64,000 nt of DNA from Mactra quadrangularis (GCA_025267735.1 CM046306.1:32195919-32259918); one strand, 5' to 3'; positions 22,488 to 33,883 are shown, counted from the first letter of the stretch. A program made the numbers and translations. Notes: a model not told the origin generated them from the sequence alone.

Positions 22488-23557
22488 TTTAGCTCGACTA
22501 TTCGAAGAATAGTAAGAGCTATCCTACTCACCCCGGCGTCGGCGTTAGTTAAAGTTTTTAAAAAGGCTATTATCTTGTATACCGTCAAAGATATTTGCTT
22601 CAAACCTCACCTACTTACTTACTGTGACACAGGGCATATCCCTGACAAGTTACATAACTCTGTCAACAGTAATTTCAGAGTTATGCCTCTTTTCCACTTA
22701 GAAATTTTGGTTAAAGTATGCATGCAAGCCCTTATCTCCAAAACTCATTCAAAAATTCTCACAAATATTAACGATGATAATGAGAGCTTGTATCAACAAA
22801 TGCCCATAACTCTATAAAGCTTTCTGGCAAAATTATGCCCCTTTTTGGACTTGGAAAATCTTTGTTACACTACTGCATGACAGTTGCTATCTCCAAAACT
22901 AACTCACATGTCAAGTTGAAACCTCACACAGATACTGAGTATGGAGATATGAGGTCGTATCACTAGGTCCCATAACTCTATGTATTTTTTCAACAGAATT
23001 ATGCCCCTTTTTGGACTTAGAAGATCTTGGTTAAAGTTCTTCAAGTAAGTTCTTATCTCCAAAACTAACTAACTTGTCACTTTGAAACTTCTCACAAACA
23101 TTTAAGCTAAATATCCGAGCTTGTATCAACAAGTGCCATAACTATATGAAGCTTTATTACAAAATTATCCTCCTTTATCGACTTACAAAATGTTGCTTTA
23201 AAACTTATCGATGTAAGTTGCTTTCTCCAAAAGTAACTCAGGTATCGGGTTGAAACTTCACACAAATACTAACTATGAACATATGAGCTTCTATCACTAG
23301 GTCCCATAACTCTATGTACTTTTTGGAAAGAATTATGCCCCTTTGTGAACTTAGGGACTTACATGCAATACTTTTTGGACTTATATGTTTTAAGTTTTGA
23401 ACGCAACTTCGTTCTGCAAAGCTTTCACAGGTGACATATTCTTACCATACTCTTATGCATTTGTTTGCTAATATCAACCAAGTTTACATGATATTGTGCA
23501 CTGCCTTCTAGCATTATTCGAATAGTCGAGCTTGGCTGTCTTACGGACAGCTCTTGT
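22488..23557. mobile_element. AGCTCGAC-ended element, copy 3 (longest)
   Basis: The left end AGCTCGACTATTCGAAGAAT and the right end ATTATTCGAATAGTCGAGCT form an inverted repeat (AGCTCGACTATTCGAA). The left end leads into CCTACTCACCCCGGCGTCGG, and GACAGCTCTTGTT follows the right end. The interior is made of diverged repeats of about 200 bp with AATTATGCCCCTTTTTGGAC, TTATCTCCAAAACTAACT and CCCATAACTCTATG. No transposase is visible; it is non-autonomous and of unassigned superfamily. Confidence 0.8.
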
Positions 23558-23689
23558 TTTCTACTAAATCACATGTTAGTTATATGTCCAAGTTCTGTCG
23601 AGTTTCATTTGATTGGGATTGCATTTGATATATCAAATCTTTCAGAAATTTATATCTTAAACTGCCAATTCAAGTCCCAATTAGGGACC

Positions 23690-24895
23690 TTATTCAGTAA
23701 TTTCCCCTTGTATACTCTTCAAATAGGAAGGTCTAATTAGTTGAATTGCTCGGATTTTACGCTTACTTTTCAATGTCAGTTTGCCAAAATTAATCTTAAT
23801 TAATTTGTTTGAAATTCAAGCTAAGTATTTTAGGGGTAAACATCTTTGTTCACTCACCAGGCCTTTATTTTTTATTTATTGTTCAAAATGTACCCGTCAA
23901 AACATTTTCCAAACAATCAGCTTTAAAATGATGCATAATATCACATGTTTGGTCGAAATTGTGGCTAAAAATAAGACTCGGTAATCAGCATTGAAATTGT
24001 GAACGGGCGAATTTTCGTACTTGATATATTAACTTATATTTTGTCCAAATTAAGACGAGTTATTCACTCATTCATATACCAAAAGAAAGCTTATTTTATT
24101 GTCAGTCTGATTATGTGATTTGGTCGGTAAATTAATTAAAAATACGTGTATTTATTTGTAGCAGAAGGATGTCACTCAAACCGAAATGTACGTCCAAAAA
24201 TAGGGCTACATTTTTACACTCGTCTAGTTGTTATTCTTTTACAAAAATTCAAAATCGACCTGTCTGAACCTTTTCCCTATGTATCAGATTTAAAATGAAG
24301 CATAATATCACGTGTTTTGTCTAAATTGTGGTTTAAAATGAGACTCGGTAAATAGCATGTATTTGCACATTTTTATTGAAAATGTCGATACGAACTTCCG
24401 CACTGAGAATTTTCGTACTTGATATATTAACATATAGTTTGTCGCAATTGAAATGAGTTTATCTCACATCTATACACCAAAAGAAAGCTTGTTCTATACA
24501 TAATTAGATTTTGTGAATAGATTGGTAAAATGATTAATAAAACATGTTTTATTAACAGCAGAAGGATGTCAGTCGAACACAAAATTCACATTCGAAAATG
24601 GGCCTGTTTTGTTCACTCACCAAGCCCTTATTGTTTATTTATTGTTCAAAATGTACCCGTCAAAACATTTTCCAAACAATCAGCTTTAAAATGATGCATA
24701 ATGTCATATGTTTTGTCTAAATTGTGGCTTAAAATAAGAAAAAAGAAAAAAAAGAAATGTTTATCTATTTTCTGTCTTATTTTGTGAATGAATTTGTGTA
24801 ATGATTAGAAAACACGCTTTAATTAACAGCAGAAGGATGTCAGTTTTTAACACAAAAGGACATCCGACAATAGGGCGACTTTCTACACCAAGGCC
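23690..24895. repeat. Three tandem copies of a ~370-bp unit
   Basis: TTGTTCAAAATGTACCCGTC, CAAACAATCAGCTTTAAAAT and AGCAGAAGGATGTCA recur at about 23880-24180, 24240-24570 and 24630-24850. The copies are about 80-90% alike by eye. A preceding module (23690-23835) is shared with 18200-18350. The array ends where the AGCAGAAGGAT minisatellite begins. Confidence 0.8.
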
Positions 24896-24959
24896 ATGCT
24901 GTTATTGCTGATTTATTTCTTGTATTCATTTAAACTTCTTACCATGCCACTGTTATGTG

Positions 24960-25300
24960 TTTTATTTCTTCTTACAAACCCAGCAGAAGGATTTATCATT
25001 CTGTTAAATTCAATTCTTCTGCCAACAGACGCAGCAGAAAGATTAATTCTGTTGTTGTTAAATCCTTCTGCAAGCAGACACATCTTTCTGTTATAATTCA
25101 ATCCTTCTGCCAGCAGACACATCTTTCTGTTATTATTAAATCCTTCTGCCAACAGACACATCTTTCTGTTATAATTCAATCCTGCTGCCAACAGACCAAG
25201 CACAAAGATTGGTCCTTCTGCTGTAGTTTTATCCTTCTGCCTTCAGACATAGCAGAAGGATCGTTCCTTCTGCTGTGTCTGCTGTGTCTGCTGAGTCTGC
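24960..25300. repeat. Minisatellite with CCTTCTGCC.ACAGACAC units
   Basis: About six units of roughly 40 bp contain AATCCTTCTGCCAACAGACA and ATCTTTCTGTTATAATTC, followed by TTCTGCTGTGTCTGCTGTGT. Palindromes such as AGCAGAAGGAT..TCCTTCTGCT are embedded. The minus-strand frame at 25203-24913 is a translation of the repeat. Shared with 18060-18170. Confidence 0.85.
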
Positions 25301-26081
25301 CAACTTTACGTTCATCAATATTGTCCTGTCTTGAATTGATCATTTGCTTTCTTGTACGTGTAAAAAGTATATGATGATATGTCATTAACGCATGTTTAAG
25401 GTAATTAAACTTTAAGAAATGTTATAATATTTCACTCTTATGTTGGTTAAAATGAAACAGGCCGTGTTTAAAGTAGCTGTCAGGAATGATTTGCTATAAC
25501 ACAAATAGAGAAGTCAGTGACTGAAAATATGTCTAAATCAGTTGTTTTTCTAAACAATAAAGCCTAACACCAAAAAGCATATTTCCCGCAGCATATTAAA
25601 AATCAAAATGTCAAACTCAAACATTAAGGGAAGTAACTAGTTCGAAATAAAACTAAAATACAATAACACAAGTTGTCTCCCTTGTAATATAAAACGTTTG
25701 AAATGTAATTAAAGTGTATACGTCTACATCTTTTCATGTTCGATTGACAAATTTGATAAAATCTATTGTTTAAAGCATTGACAACCAAATTCTTCTTTCG
25801 GTTTCAGTCTACTTTCACTTTAAAATGTAATAAATAATATGACAATATTTTAGCGATAAAAGTTCTTTGCTGTCCATGGACACTGTTGGACGTGATATAG
25901 GGCCTTTAACTCGACATTGATGACAAAATTAAGAAACAAAAACACATTACTATCACAGATGTAGACTTGATCGTTTAATATTCCTGAAAATAAATCAATA
26001 CATCAATCAATCGGTGATCAATCATATACATTGTATTTATAATCACTAAAATACAAACTTCATGTTTATACTTTTATTCTG
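25301..26081. other. No gene recognised
   Basis: AT-rich DNA without visible repeats or exons. Confidence 0.4.
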
Positions 26082-26342
26082 GATTTAACGCCGTGTTTTG
26101 GTTATTTTACGGCACCAAGCGTACCTAACCTAACTTTCCTGAGACCTTGTCTATGACCAGTGCTCATCAATCCTTCCCCAACAACGGAACCCTCTCCATA
26201 TATCTTATTAATGGAGGAAAATTGTCAAATTTTCATAGAAGGGTATAACCTCCCCGGTTGGCATTCGAATCAGTAACCCCTTGGGACATTTGACTCAAAA
26301 TCCCGGTGCTCTACCGACCGCTCTACCGACCCGGGTTGAGTT
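26082..26342 (-). mobile_element. tRNA-derived SINE, family 1, minus strand (diverged copy)
   Basis: Read on the minus strand, it begins CCCGGGTCGGTAGAGCGGTC. It continues to ATTCGAATGCCAACCGGGGA and GGTTATACCCTTCTATGAAA, then ends AACACGGCGTTAAATCCAG. These match the SINE at 4937-5223 in order, with a damaged B-box. It lies just downstream of the small membrane-protein gene. Confidence 0.85.
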
Positions 26343-26611
26343 AAAGTTTACCAAATTCGATTTAATTACTATGTTTGATTGACTAGTCGTCGTAGTTAAA
26401 TAGTAAAAGTTGCGGAGTTTCGTTCATTATGTCCCTCCACAAATGAAGGTTTGGATCCATTTTAGGACAACCCTTGTGACAAGTGGACAAATACTTTCAG
26501 AGAACAGGGGTCTCATACTTAACACTCATATGACACTGACAATTTGAATCAAAGCACTGAAATCACTGAATTTGTCGGGGTGACATTTTTTATAATTTCA
26601 TGGCCAAGCTC

Positions 26612-26700
26612 CACGAAAGTATCCCCCACCCGAGAATCGAGCCCACGACTCTTCGATCAGTAGACTTGCGTGCTACCCACTGAACTAGCCAGACGGTGTA
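26612..26700 (-). mobile_element. tRNA-like sequence, probably a SINE head
   Basis: On the minus strand CCGTCTGGCTAGTTCAGTGG has an A-box-like TGGCTAGTTCAGTGGG. A B-box-like GGGCTCGATTC follows about 40 nt later in GTCGTGGGCTCGATTCTCGG. Stem pairing is imperfect, so a SINE or tRNA pseudogene is more likely than a functional tRNA. Confidence 0.55.
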
Positions 26701-26762
26701 ATAGTATCGGTTAAGAGTTTAAATGAATTTTGATATTACTCTTACCTGGGTAATTAAGTTAT

Positions 26763-26865
26763 TTATTTTTTACAACACCACAGAATGAACAGAGTACTTA
26801 TAGTTACTACAATAAAACCCCCTACAGCAATACCAATTACTAGTCCCACGTCTGTAGTATCTGCA
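26763..26865 (-). CDS. Exon 3 of small membrane protein: membrane helix and stop
   Basis: Acceptor ATATTTATAG. The split codon gives Ser, then ADTTDVGLVIGIAVGGF and a further hydrophobic run to LWCCKK and TAA at 26765-26763. Without the exon join this helix would be only a 34-codon open stretch. Its perfect frame with exon 2 supports the model. Confidence 0.7.
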
Positions 26866-29800
26866 CTATAAATATAACATTTAAATAAAGTGATCATTTG
26901 AGAAAGCTTATTAGCCTATTGCAAGTAAATTTACCATAATTAAAACTTTGTCACGTGACAGAATGACTCACATGTTAATAATCTAATTAATATTGATTTT
27001 GAAATTTGCTCAGATGGTTCTGATTTTGTTTCATGGGTAAATCGCCTGATTCTTACAACAGGATTTCGCCAAAGACTTTTTTCAGGCGTTGTAAATTGAG
27101 TTTTGCTCTAGAAGAATTTTCTTATAATACCATATAAATGTTTATTTCTCGATTGCGATTTCATGGGCCATAATGTATTTTTACAACTCTTAAAGATGAT
27201 ACTAATACATGGCGGCCATCTTGGAAGCCATCTTGGATTTCTGAGAGGCACACGACTACTTTTGGTCGTCTGCTTGGCTTAGAATTAAAAGAAATGGTCT
27301 AAGCTTCCATCATGAGTTATGTTTTATGATAAAATGAACGTTATTTTTCGTACAGGACGTTTACAACACGGCCTTTGTTCAGTCAATATATGACTCTATA
27401 GTCATGTGATATACAAATATTACTACTTAGATGATTTTTTTCACTTGTTTCTTTTTCAGCCAAATGTTACCGAAAATCAGCAATTAGAAATTTAACTTTG
27501 CAGGTGACGCACCGCTTTTCAAAAAACTATGGCTATTTTTCGTTATTAGAGCCATATTTTTATTTTTCGTAGTGCATATCAACACGCTAACAATTTTCAT
27601 CAAAACTGACCACGTGAGATTTTTGCACGAGAAGCACGTGCCCATTTCCCCTTTTCAGCACATGCACAACAAAACCTATTTTGCATCAATTAAAAAGCAT
27701 GAAACCCATGCAAGCAGACGACAGTATAGTCCTATACACATTTCCAATAACGATCGGAAATAAATGCTGAAAAATAAAAAAAAATCAATAACATTGAAAT
27801 AGGGATACTTAGAAGTTTCGTTAAATATATAAGTTTATCACCATGAATTGTAATTAAATACAGTAAAGTTTCACTATTATGAGAAAATGAACAGTCTATA
27901 TAAAGGCACCCTGTTTTTTACAGCAGCCAGAGATAGTTCTGAGTCATTGTCGAAAGTTGGCGTCTCTAATCAAATATCGCCGATTTTTTATAGTCGCCGG
28001 CTAATAGACAAGTACAGTTCATTAAACAAATTAATATTTTTGATATGGTGATTACCTATTATCTTGATCTGAATATCCACGTGAACTACTTCTTCTGACA
28101 TATCTTGTCCTACTACTACTATAACGGGATTTACATTCAACTTCTGTGAAACAAAAATATTCATGAATTTTCAAAGACTATTTCAAAATTAGTTTTAGGG
28201 TTACCGTCCCTAACGCCACTCACTAGGGGTGTAACAATACGGTAAAAACCGTATTGCAATATATTGCTATATGCAGAACCCGTATTGCAATATATTGCAA
28301 TACGTACCGGTTTTTCGCTTAGACATGCAAAGCATTAATTAATGCTTGTACCTCGTCCTAATTGGATCAGCATAGCACGCATATGGGTACATGTATTTTC
28401 AAATGATCTCTTATCCAAATCTTTGAATTACAAATGTAAAATTGTCTATATGTTAAAAAATGCGTGGTTTGAAACAGCTTCTTGAAAATATTTTCTTTCA
28501 ATTGACAAAGGGCCCGATTGCATAATTCAAGTTTTATTTAGTCTAGTTTAAGCCTTAGTCATGGACTCACTAGCCTCGAGTTTATCTCTCAATTGCATAA
28601 TTCAAGTTTTATTTTGTTTAGCTAGTCTAAGACTATCTATCCGGGGGATAACAGACCTTGAGCCTTGTAATCTTGTAGTTGTTAGTCTTCAGGTAGGATA
28701 AACAATAAATGGAGTTTTTTTTTCATTGCACCGAAAAAACACCATTTAATCATGAGAATTTGGTGCTTGAACATTGATTATTTTGTGTAAAATTTGAATC
28801 GATCGATTAACAGTGTAATTATCGAATACATGCAAATGTAGACATTATTGAAATAAAAATATTGCGACTGATTTTCTTTCTATGATTGTCTTGAAAAGGC
28901 AAGCGGAAAAAACAAAGGGTAGTATACCAAAATAAAATGACTTTATAACCTGTAATTTAATGATATTTTATGTATAAAATCCACTAACAAATTGATAGAT
29001 TTGTTAATTAATAAATGAATTGTATGATGTTATGCTCAGTTTACTTGCACATTCAGAGAGCTCTGATACAGATACATTTTCAGGTTCCTCAGTTGAAGGC
29101 TGAATGAAACTATTTTTTTCGGATGTTGACATTTAGTAAGATGTTGAGACCGCAAAATTTTAAAGTACAAATTCATTGTTACGCTTTTTCAAACTTTCAA
29201 GTAGATAAATGCCCCTAGATATATTCCAAGAAATGTATTCGTCTGTCGGACCATTTTAAAACTTTTGCAATAAAGTCTTACGTATAAATCACAAAATAAA
29301 AACTTTCAACAAAAGTCCTGACGAGATAAAACGAAGGAGTAATATACAAGGGTTGATTCTTAGACATTTGCTGTACCTATCTTCATTTTCTGCTATTTTT
29401 TCATTACAGTGCTTCTGAACCAATTGTGTTTATTAACTTCTATTAAAATCATAGTCTCATAGCAAAACACGTGCATGCGCATATGTACCGCATGTCAAAT
29501 TTTTGCCAGTTTTAAATTAATAAAATATCAGATCAAATGCATTAGCTTAGTTGTATTACCCTGAAAAGTTGTACCTGTGTTAAAGCTGAGTTATTGAACT
29601 ACATTAAACACACCGTATAACCCGCTAAATCGGGCGCGCGAGGCTAATTCGGGCGATATCCAATACGCTATATTTTTGCATCACAACCAGTGTAAGTATT
29701 TTGGTTATTATTCTTTATATATTTAATTTCAAGACTTCAAACTTCGCCCGATTTAGCTTCATTTTTTTAGTATAGTGAAGTAAAACGGCGATTTCTTGAA

Positions 29801-31028
29801 AAGTATACAGTTTCAACGGTTGCAAATTGACATTTTAATAGAAAAGGGACAGCTCTACAAGACAAACACAAAAATTACACCTTTCGTTGCGAAAGATATG
29901 ATGAAAAATGACTTTAAACTTAGAAAAACGGGTTTTTTAGGCTTCGGGTGTCTTTGACTCGCATTAAATATCTTATTTTTCACTTTTAGAAAATATAAAC
30001 CAATGTGCTGAATCGCCAAACCCAGCCCGACAGATCGGTGCCACTATTATAACATGAAATTAAATATATAAAGAATAATAACCAAAATACTTACACTGGT
30101 TGTGATGCAAAAATATAGCGTATTGGATATCGCCCGAATTAGCCTCGCGCGCCCGATTTAGCGGGTTATACGGTGTGTTAAAAGGTTTTCAATATGTCGA
30201 GTTGCACTTAGTTTTATAGCAAGTTGCGCGTTTGTTGTTCCCCAGTTCTGAGCTAGCAGGATAAGATTTAGTTCAAAGAAACAATGAGGTTTTCGATGGG
30301 ATTCGAATAAATGCCGGGCTGGCGGTCCAATAATTTCCAGTCCAAAGTCGTAACCACTCGGCCATGATTGTATTGGCTGAACATGTTTATGAAAACAGAA
30401 TTTTAACCGCACTTTTTCCCTCTTTTATTCATAAAAATTCACCAAACGCTCTTGTGTGAACGCAAAATTAATCATATAATCAATTATATAATTATTGTCG
30501 TTATTTTGAGCTTCTATTGTGGTTCTAGTAAGTATCGGATTTCAGACCTATTCCATTTACGCGATAACAACGTGTCTGTGTTTTGCAAGATTGAGATATC
30601 CTTACAGCTCCCAGCAAGCCATCAGCATTTACCTAAAAAATCAGTAATGGAAAGAAACATACAAATCTCTGTAAAGAATTATATATACTTCAATGATATT
30701 CCATCGATAGTATTACAAGTATACCCCGATGTGTGACTGTAGCTAATCACCTCTGCAAAATTTGATAAGAATCCATTGGCCCGTAATAAAATAATCAAAA
30801 TTTGAAGTGATCGGTTAGAACTTTTGTTAAGTGTACGTGAGAAATACAATACAGCCGACATGTCATAACTACCTACTACCCTTAATAAAACAATATATAC
30901 ATGTATCTATATAAAATAACTTTAAAACAAAATTTTAAATAAAATTTAAAAAATATTCTGGACTTACCATCTGGAAACAGATCTATGAGAAAAGCAAACA
31001 AAACTAAGAAAATAAATAATTTCCTCAT
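26763..31028 (-). CDS. Small type I membrane protein, 83 residues, three exons
   Basis: I do not recognise the family. Three exons join in frame on the minus strand: 31028-30968, 28143-28056 and 26865-26763 (252 nt including TAA). Residues 1-20 are a signal peptide (MRK followed by LFIFLVLFAFLI). Residues 21-55 form a short extracellular part, rich in Arg, Ser and Tyr, with one Cys (C24) and an RTRYVRR patch. Residues 56-78 are a membrane helix rich in Val, Ile and Gly. The C-terminus is W79-CCKK. Splice phases agree (1, then 2), and the donors (GTAAGT, GTAATC) and acceptors (TTTCACAG, ATTTATAG) fit consensus. An N-out, single-pass surface protein or peptide precursor is inferred. Bivalves have other tiny signal-plus-helix proteins, but I cannot show homology. 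Extra exons may be missed. Confidence 0.72.
28056..28143 (-). CDS. Exon 2 of small membrane protein: Arg/Ser/Tyr-rich segment
   Basis: Preceded on the minus strand by TTTTTGTTTCACAG and followed by the donor GTAATC. The split codon with exon 1 gives Glu, then VECKSRYSSSRTRYVRRSSS and a Gly-Tyr-Ser-Asp-Gln-Asp-Asn end. The 88-nt exon leaves phase 2. Confidence 0.7.
28228..28330. mobile_element. hAT-type MITE end (single)
   Basis: TAGGGGTGTAACAATACGGT followed by nested CCGTATTGCAATATATTGC repeats resembles the common TAGGGGTGTAAC end of hAT MITEs. The opposite end is not evident, so it is truncated or highly diverged. It lies in intron 1 of the small membrane-protein gene. Confidence 0.5.
28508..28640. 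repeat. Short direct duplication
   Basis: GATTGCATAATTCAAGTTTTATTT at about 28515 recurs as AATTGCATAATTCAAGTTTT at about 28592, followed in both cases by TAG.CTAGT words. Its origin is unclear. Confidence 0.5.
29609..30177. mobile_element. 569-bp MITE with identical 123-bp inverted ends
   Basis: The left arm 29609-29731 starts CACACCGTATAACCCGCTAA. The right arm 30055-30177 is its exact reverse complement by eye over all 123 positions. A TTAAA direct repeat flanks it at 29604-29608 and 30178-30182. The interior (about 320 bp) has no coding potential. Identical arms imply a young insertion. The superfamily is unassigned. It lies in intron 1 of the small membrane-protein gene. Confidence 0.92.
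30200..30375 (-). mobile_element. tRNA-Ser-like SINE or tRNA pseudogene
   Basis: On the minus strand AATCATGGCCGAGTGGTTAC carries an A-box-like TGGCCGAGTGG. It is followed by GACTTTGGACTGGAAAT, a long variable arm and a B-box-like ATTCGAATCCC. The layout is that of a class II (Ser/Leu-like) tRNA. Stems are poorly conserved, so it is probably a retroposed derivative. Confidence 0.5.
30968..31028 (-). CDS. Exon 1 of small membrane protein: signal peptide
   Basis: ATG at 31028 opens MRKLFIFLVLFAFLIDLFPD. The exon ends in phase 1 before the donor GTAAGT (30967-30962). An upstream in-frame ATG at 31181 exists, but it would place about 50 polar residues ahead of the signal peptide, so I chose the internal start. 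Confidence 0.72.
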
Positions 31029-31329
31029 TTTTATGAAAGTCGGTGAATTAAACTCTTTTGTCAAAAAATATATCAAACATGTATAAACGTTTACAAGTTG
31101 GTAGTTTTCAGTAGCGTAGATTGGCACGGTGTCGGTACTCTCGTGAGTTGGACCGATATTGACCCCGCCCCCCCCCCCCAAAAAAAAAATTATTGAAAAT
31201 TAAAATATAAAATTTTACTTCGAAAAAATCATTGGAAACGAAACCACAAAAATGATTAATATTTAGCGGAATCAATTACAGTACTTTACGAAATGTATTT
31301 TCCGTTTTTAGATTTTGCGTAAAAATGGA

Positions 31330-31560
31330 AGTAGGAGCGGTGGTTTAGTGGTAGGACGCCCGCTTAGGAATCTAGAGATACAGGGTTCGATCCGCACTGC
31401 TAATTTCCTTGATAAAGAAATTAAACTACAGTTGTTCTATTCCACCCAGGTTAAAATGGGTGTTGAGAGGGGTCGCCATTCTGAAGGTGATTACAAGTTT
31501 GTAAAGTCGGTAAAACATGTGTATGGAAGCTTCTTTAAACCGCACCCAAACTTTTCAAGT
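31330..31560 (+). mobile_element. tRNA-derived SINE, family 3
   Basis: GGAGCGGTGGTTTAGTGGTA has an A-box-like GGTTTAGTGGTAGG, with a B-box-like GGGTTCGATCC about 40 nt downstream. An unrelated body follows to about 31560 (CACCCAAACTTTTCAAGTAA). Boundaries are approximate. Confidence 0.6.
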
Positions 31561-31788
31561 AATTGACAAAATCATTCGGAACACCCTCGACCTTTCATGA
31601 AACACATATTTTCGACTAACAATTTCTAACAATTCAGAGAGAACCTTTGTATTCTTTGCTAATATCAAAATATAATATCGGTGCATAACTTTAAAAAGAC
31701 TTAAGCTACGTCACTGATTTAATTCTGTACAATTTAAACATAGATACGTCAAAATAGAGACCAAACATGGTATTGTATATACACAGTA

Positions 31789-32034
31789 TTGTTCGTTTTT
31801 TTATCAACTGTCAAAGCTTGAATAATTTCACGGTGGCTGAATGCATTGTTTTTGTACTGGCGGCCTAATTGATATTAAATATATCTTGACTAAAACATGT
31901 CATACGGAATAGGTAGCTTTACTCAATCATAATACACACTTTTGGAAACTCATGAATATATCACGGCGATAATTTTAACAAACTTATTCACCGTGAAATT
32001 ATTCATGTTTTGACAGTTGAGAAAAAACGAACAA
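31789..32034. mobile_element. 246-bp MITE, TA target site
   Basis: The left end TTGTTCGTTTTTTTATCAAC and the right end GTTGAGAAAAAACGAACAA form about 45-bp inverted repeats. The arms run inward through GAATAATTTCACGGTG / CACCGTGAAATTATTC. TA flanks both sides (31787-31788, 32035-32036). This fits Tc1/mariner-type mobilisation. Confidence 0.85.
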
Positions 32035-32349
32035 TACCCTTCAAAAATCCTTGTACAATTTTCTGTTTAAAGATAAACTGATTTCGAGTTACACATGAAT
32101 AAAGAAACAAAGTCTCTTCTGATCAATTTTCAAAATCAGAGTTTTCAAGTTTATCAACATTATGATTTAAACTGTGTAACAAGAATAAGTTTTAATTATA
32201 GTAAATCACTTGTAAACAGTTTTTTTATTTAAAAAATCATTCTCCCAAAAACGTATAGAGAGCACTGTAACTAACGATCTAATAAATCAATAAAACTACC
32301 CATTTTTTACTGACTATAGAATGTGAGGTAACTTGATACTGTATACATG

Positions 32350-32572
32350 CAGCGTGTTCAGTTACCCTGAACGTTCCAAAACGTTACATAATGTTAGTGC
32401 CGGAACAACTTAACCGACAACCCAAAGACAACTCAACCCGAGACATCTCAATCCCCAACTAATGGGTTGAGTTGAAACAACTTAGAGTTGAGTTATCCAC
32501 GGGTTGAGTTGTCTTCGGCGTGACTTTTTCCATACCCGTAACGTTAGCTAACAGTAGTTACTGAACACGCTG
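32350..32572. mobile_element. 223-bp MITE, CAGCGTGTTCAGTTAC ends
   Basis: CAGCGTGTTCAGTTAC at the left pairs with GTTACTGAACACGCTG at the right. The interior holds repeated AACTCAACCC / GGGTTGAGTT words. ATG may be a 3-bp target duplication, but this is not certain. Confidence 0.75.
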
Positions 32573-32759
32573 ATGTATTGTACCGTCAAAACATGCACCG
32601 TAAACTTAAAGTAGTTCAAGTTCGAACAAAATAATATTACGTGTTTGTGTAAACATTGAAATAAACCAATCTATTATAAAGGTAGGGCAGTATTGAAAAT
32701 AAAGTTTAGAGTGGTGGACAGCCCAAAAACCCCTGAATCAATCATGCTTGTATTGATAC

Positions 32760-33330
32760 TACGAGGGTTGATCCAGAAGTAATGTCACTTGGGCTGTAAA
32801 ATTGTTGATATCACTCAGAAAAGAACACAGTTTAGTATATTGATACCTTAATCTATTTGCAAAAATTCCTGAAAATATCATAAAATTGTATAATTATCAA
32901 AATATGTGCATTTGCAGTAACCAATGTAGCGACAATCGCCGCACGTCGTGAATGTCGTCAACGTCTATGACGTCCAACCGGACGTTAAATTCTCACTCTT
33001 TTTCAAAGTACCATCCCTGGTGTTGAGACTCCTGTACCCCGGTATTTATCTTTTAGCAATCATGGAACCCACTGTGCACTAACATGCTTTATGTTAAGTT
33101 CATCTTTCAAGATTCTTTGAACTGTTCCGTAACTCATATCTAAGTTTTCGCCTAATGTGCGAATTGTGGAACGTCGATCTATCTGAAAAGCGTCAGAAAC
33201 AAGAGAAACGTTCTACTCGGCCCTTGTGCTAACAGATCTTCCGGCTCTCTCATGATCGTCTAGGGAGCGTCCCCTTCAGTGGATTAGTTCTATTTTAATG
33301 AGTTCATGAACAGGGCTTATTTTTGTACGA
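32760..33330 (-). pseudogene. Decayed mariner transposase with one element end
   Basis: On the minus strand, about 33275-33047 reads SLDDHERAGRSVSTRAE, stop, NVSLVSDAFQIDRRSTIRTL, GENLDMSYGTVQRILKDEL, NIKHVSAQWVP, stop. This order (a GR-x-S linker, then the second helix-turn-helix with S-x-G-T/S-V and VSA-x-x-VP) is that of mariner N-terminal DNA-binding domains. The catalytic D,D34D part is missing and stops interrupt the frame. The plus-strand word ACGAGGGTTGATCCAGAAGT at about 32760 resembles a mariner inverted-repeat end. It is a deleted, inactive relic. Confidence 0.8.
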
Positions 33331-33883
33331 ACTGTATGTTATAGCCTTCTTTTATCATTATAGTCAATAGCATTTCTAAGGCATTTGGAACCTCTTTGCG
33401 ATTTTCTACACAAATATACCTCGGACATCATGAGGAAGTAAAGTGGATCTAACATGGATACCACAGTTTACTTATACTTCACTAAATATGGTTTCTGTTG
33501 AAGTAAAGTAAGAACTATATATTGAAACATTGAGACTTTTGGAACATTGTACTTCTAATACAATAGTTAGATAAAGCTTTTACAAAGTAAATCTGAGTAA
33601 TAAAGTGTATTAACATAGACAGCAGGTAGTGTTTCAATATATATGTATATAATACTGGACCATAGTAAGTAAAAAAACTCATTGGATTATATAGACAAAG
33701 AACGTCCATGCATAATTAATAAAATCACTATTTGCCATGTAGTTATTCGCCGGACCTTATTATAACTTGTATTTTAATCACTTTTGATGTCCGAGACATA
33801 TCTGCGTAGAAAATAGCCGTGGTGTTCCGAGTGACATTTAAGTAACCACCTCCATGCTGACCGGTTATAATAACTTACTTCGA

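Noticed and set aside
30452..30736. 94-codon ORF with a hydrophobic start as a secreted protein gene
   Set aside because: The hydrophobic stretch begins after several polar and charged residues, no splice-supported partner exons were seen, and composition matches surrounding AT-rich DNA.
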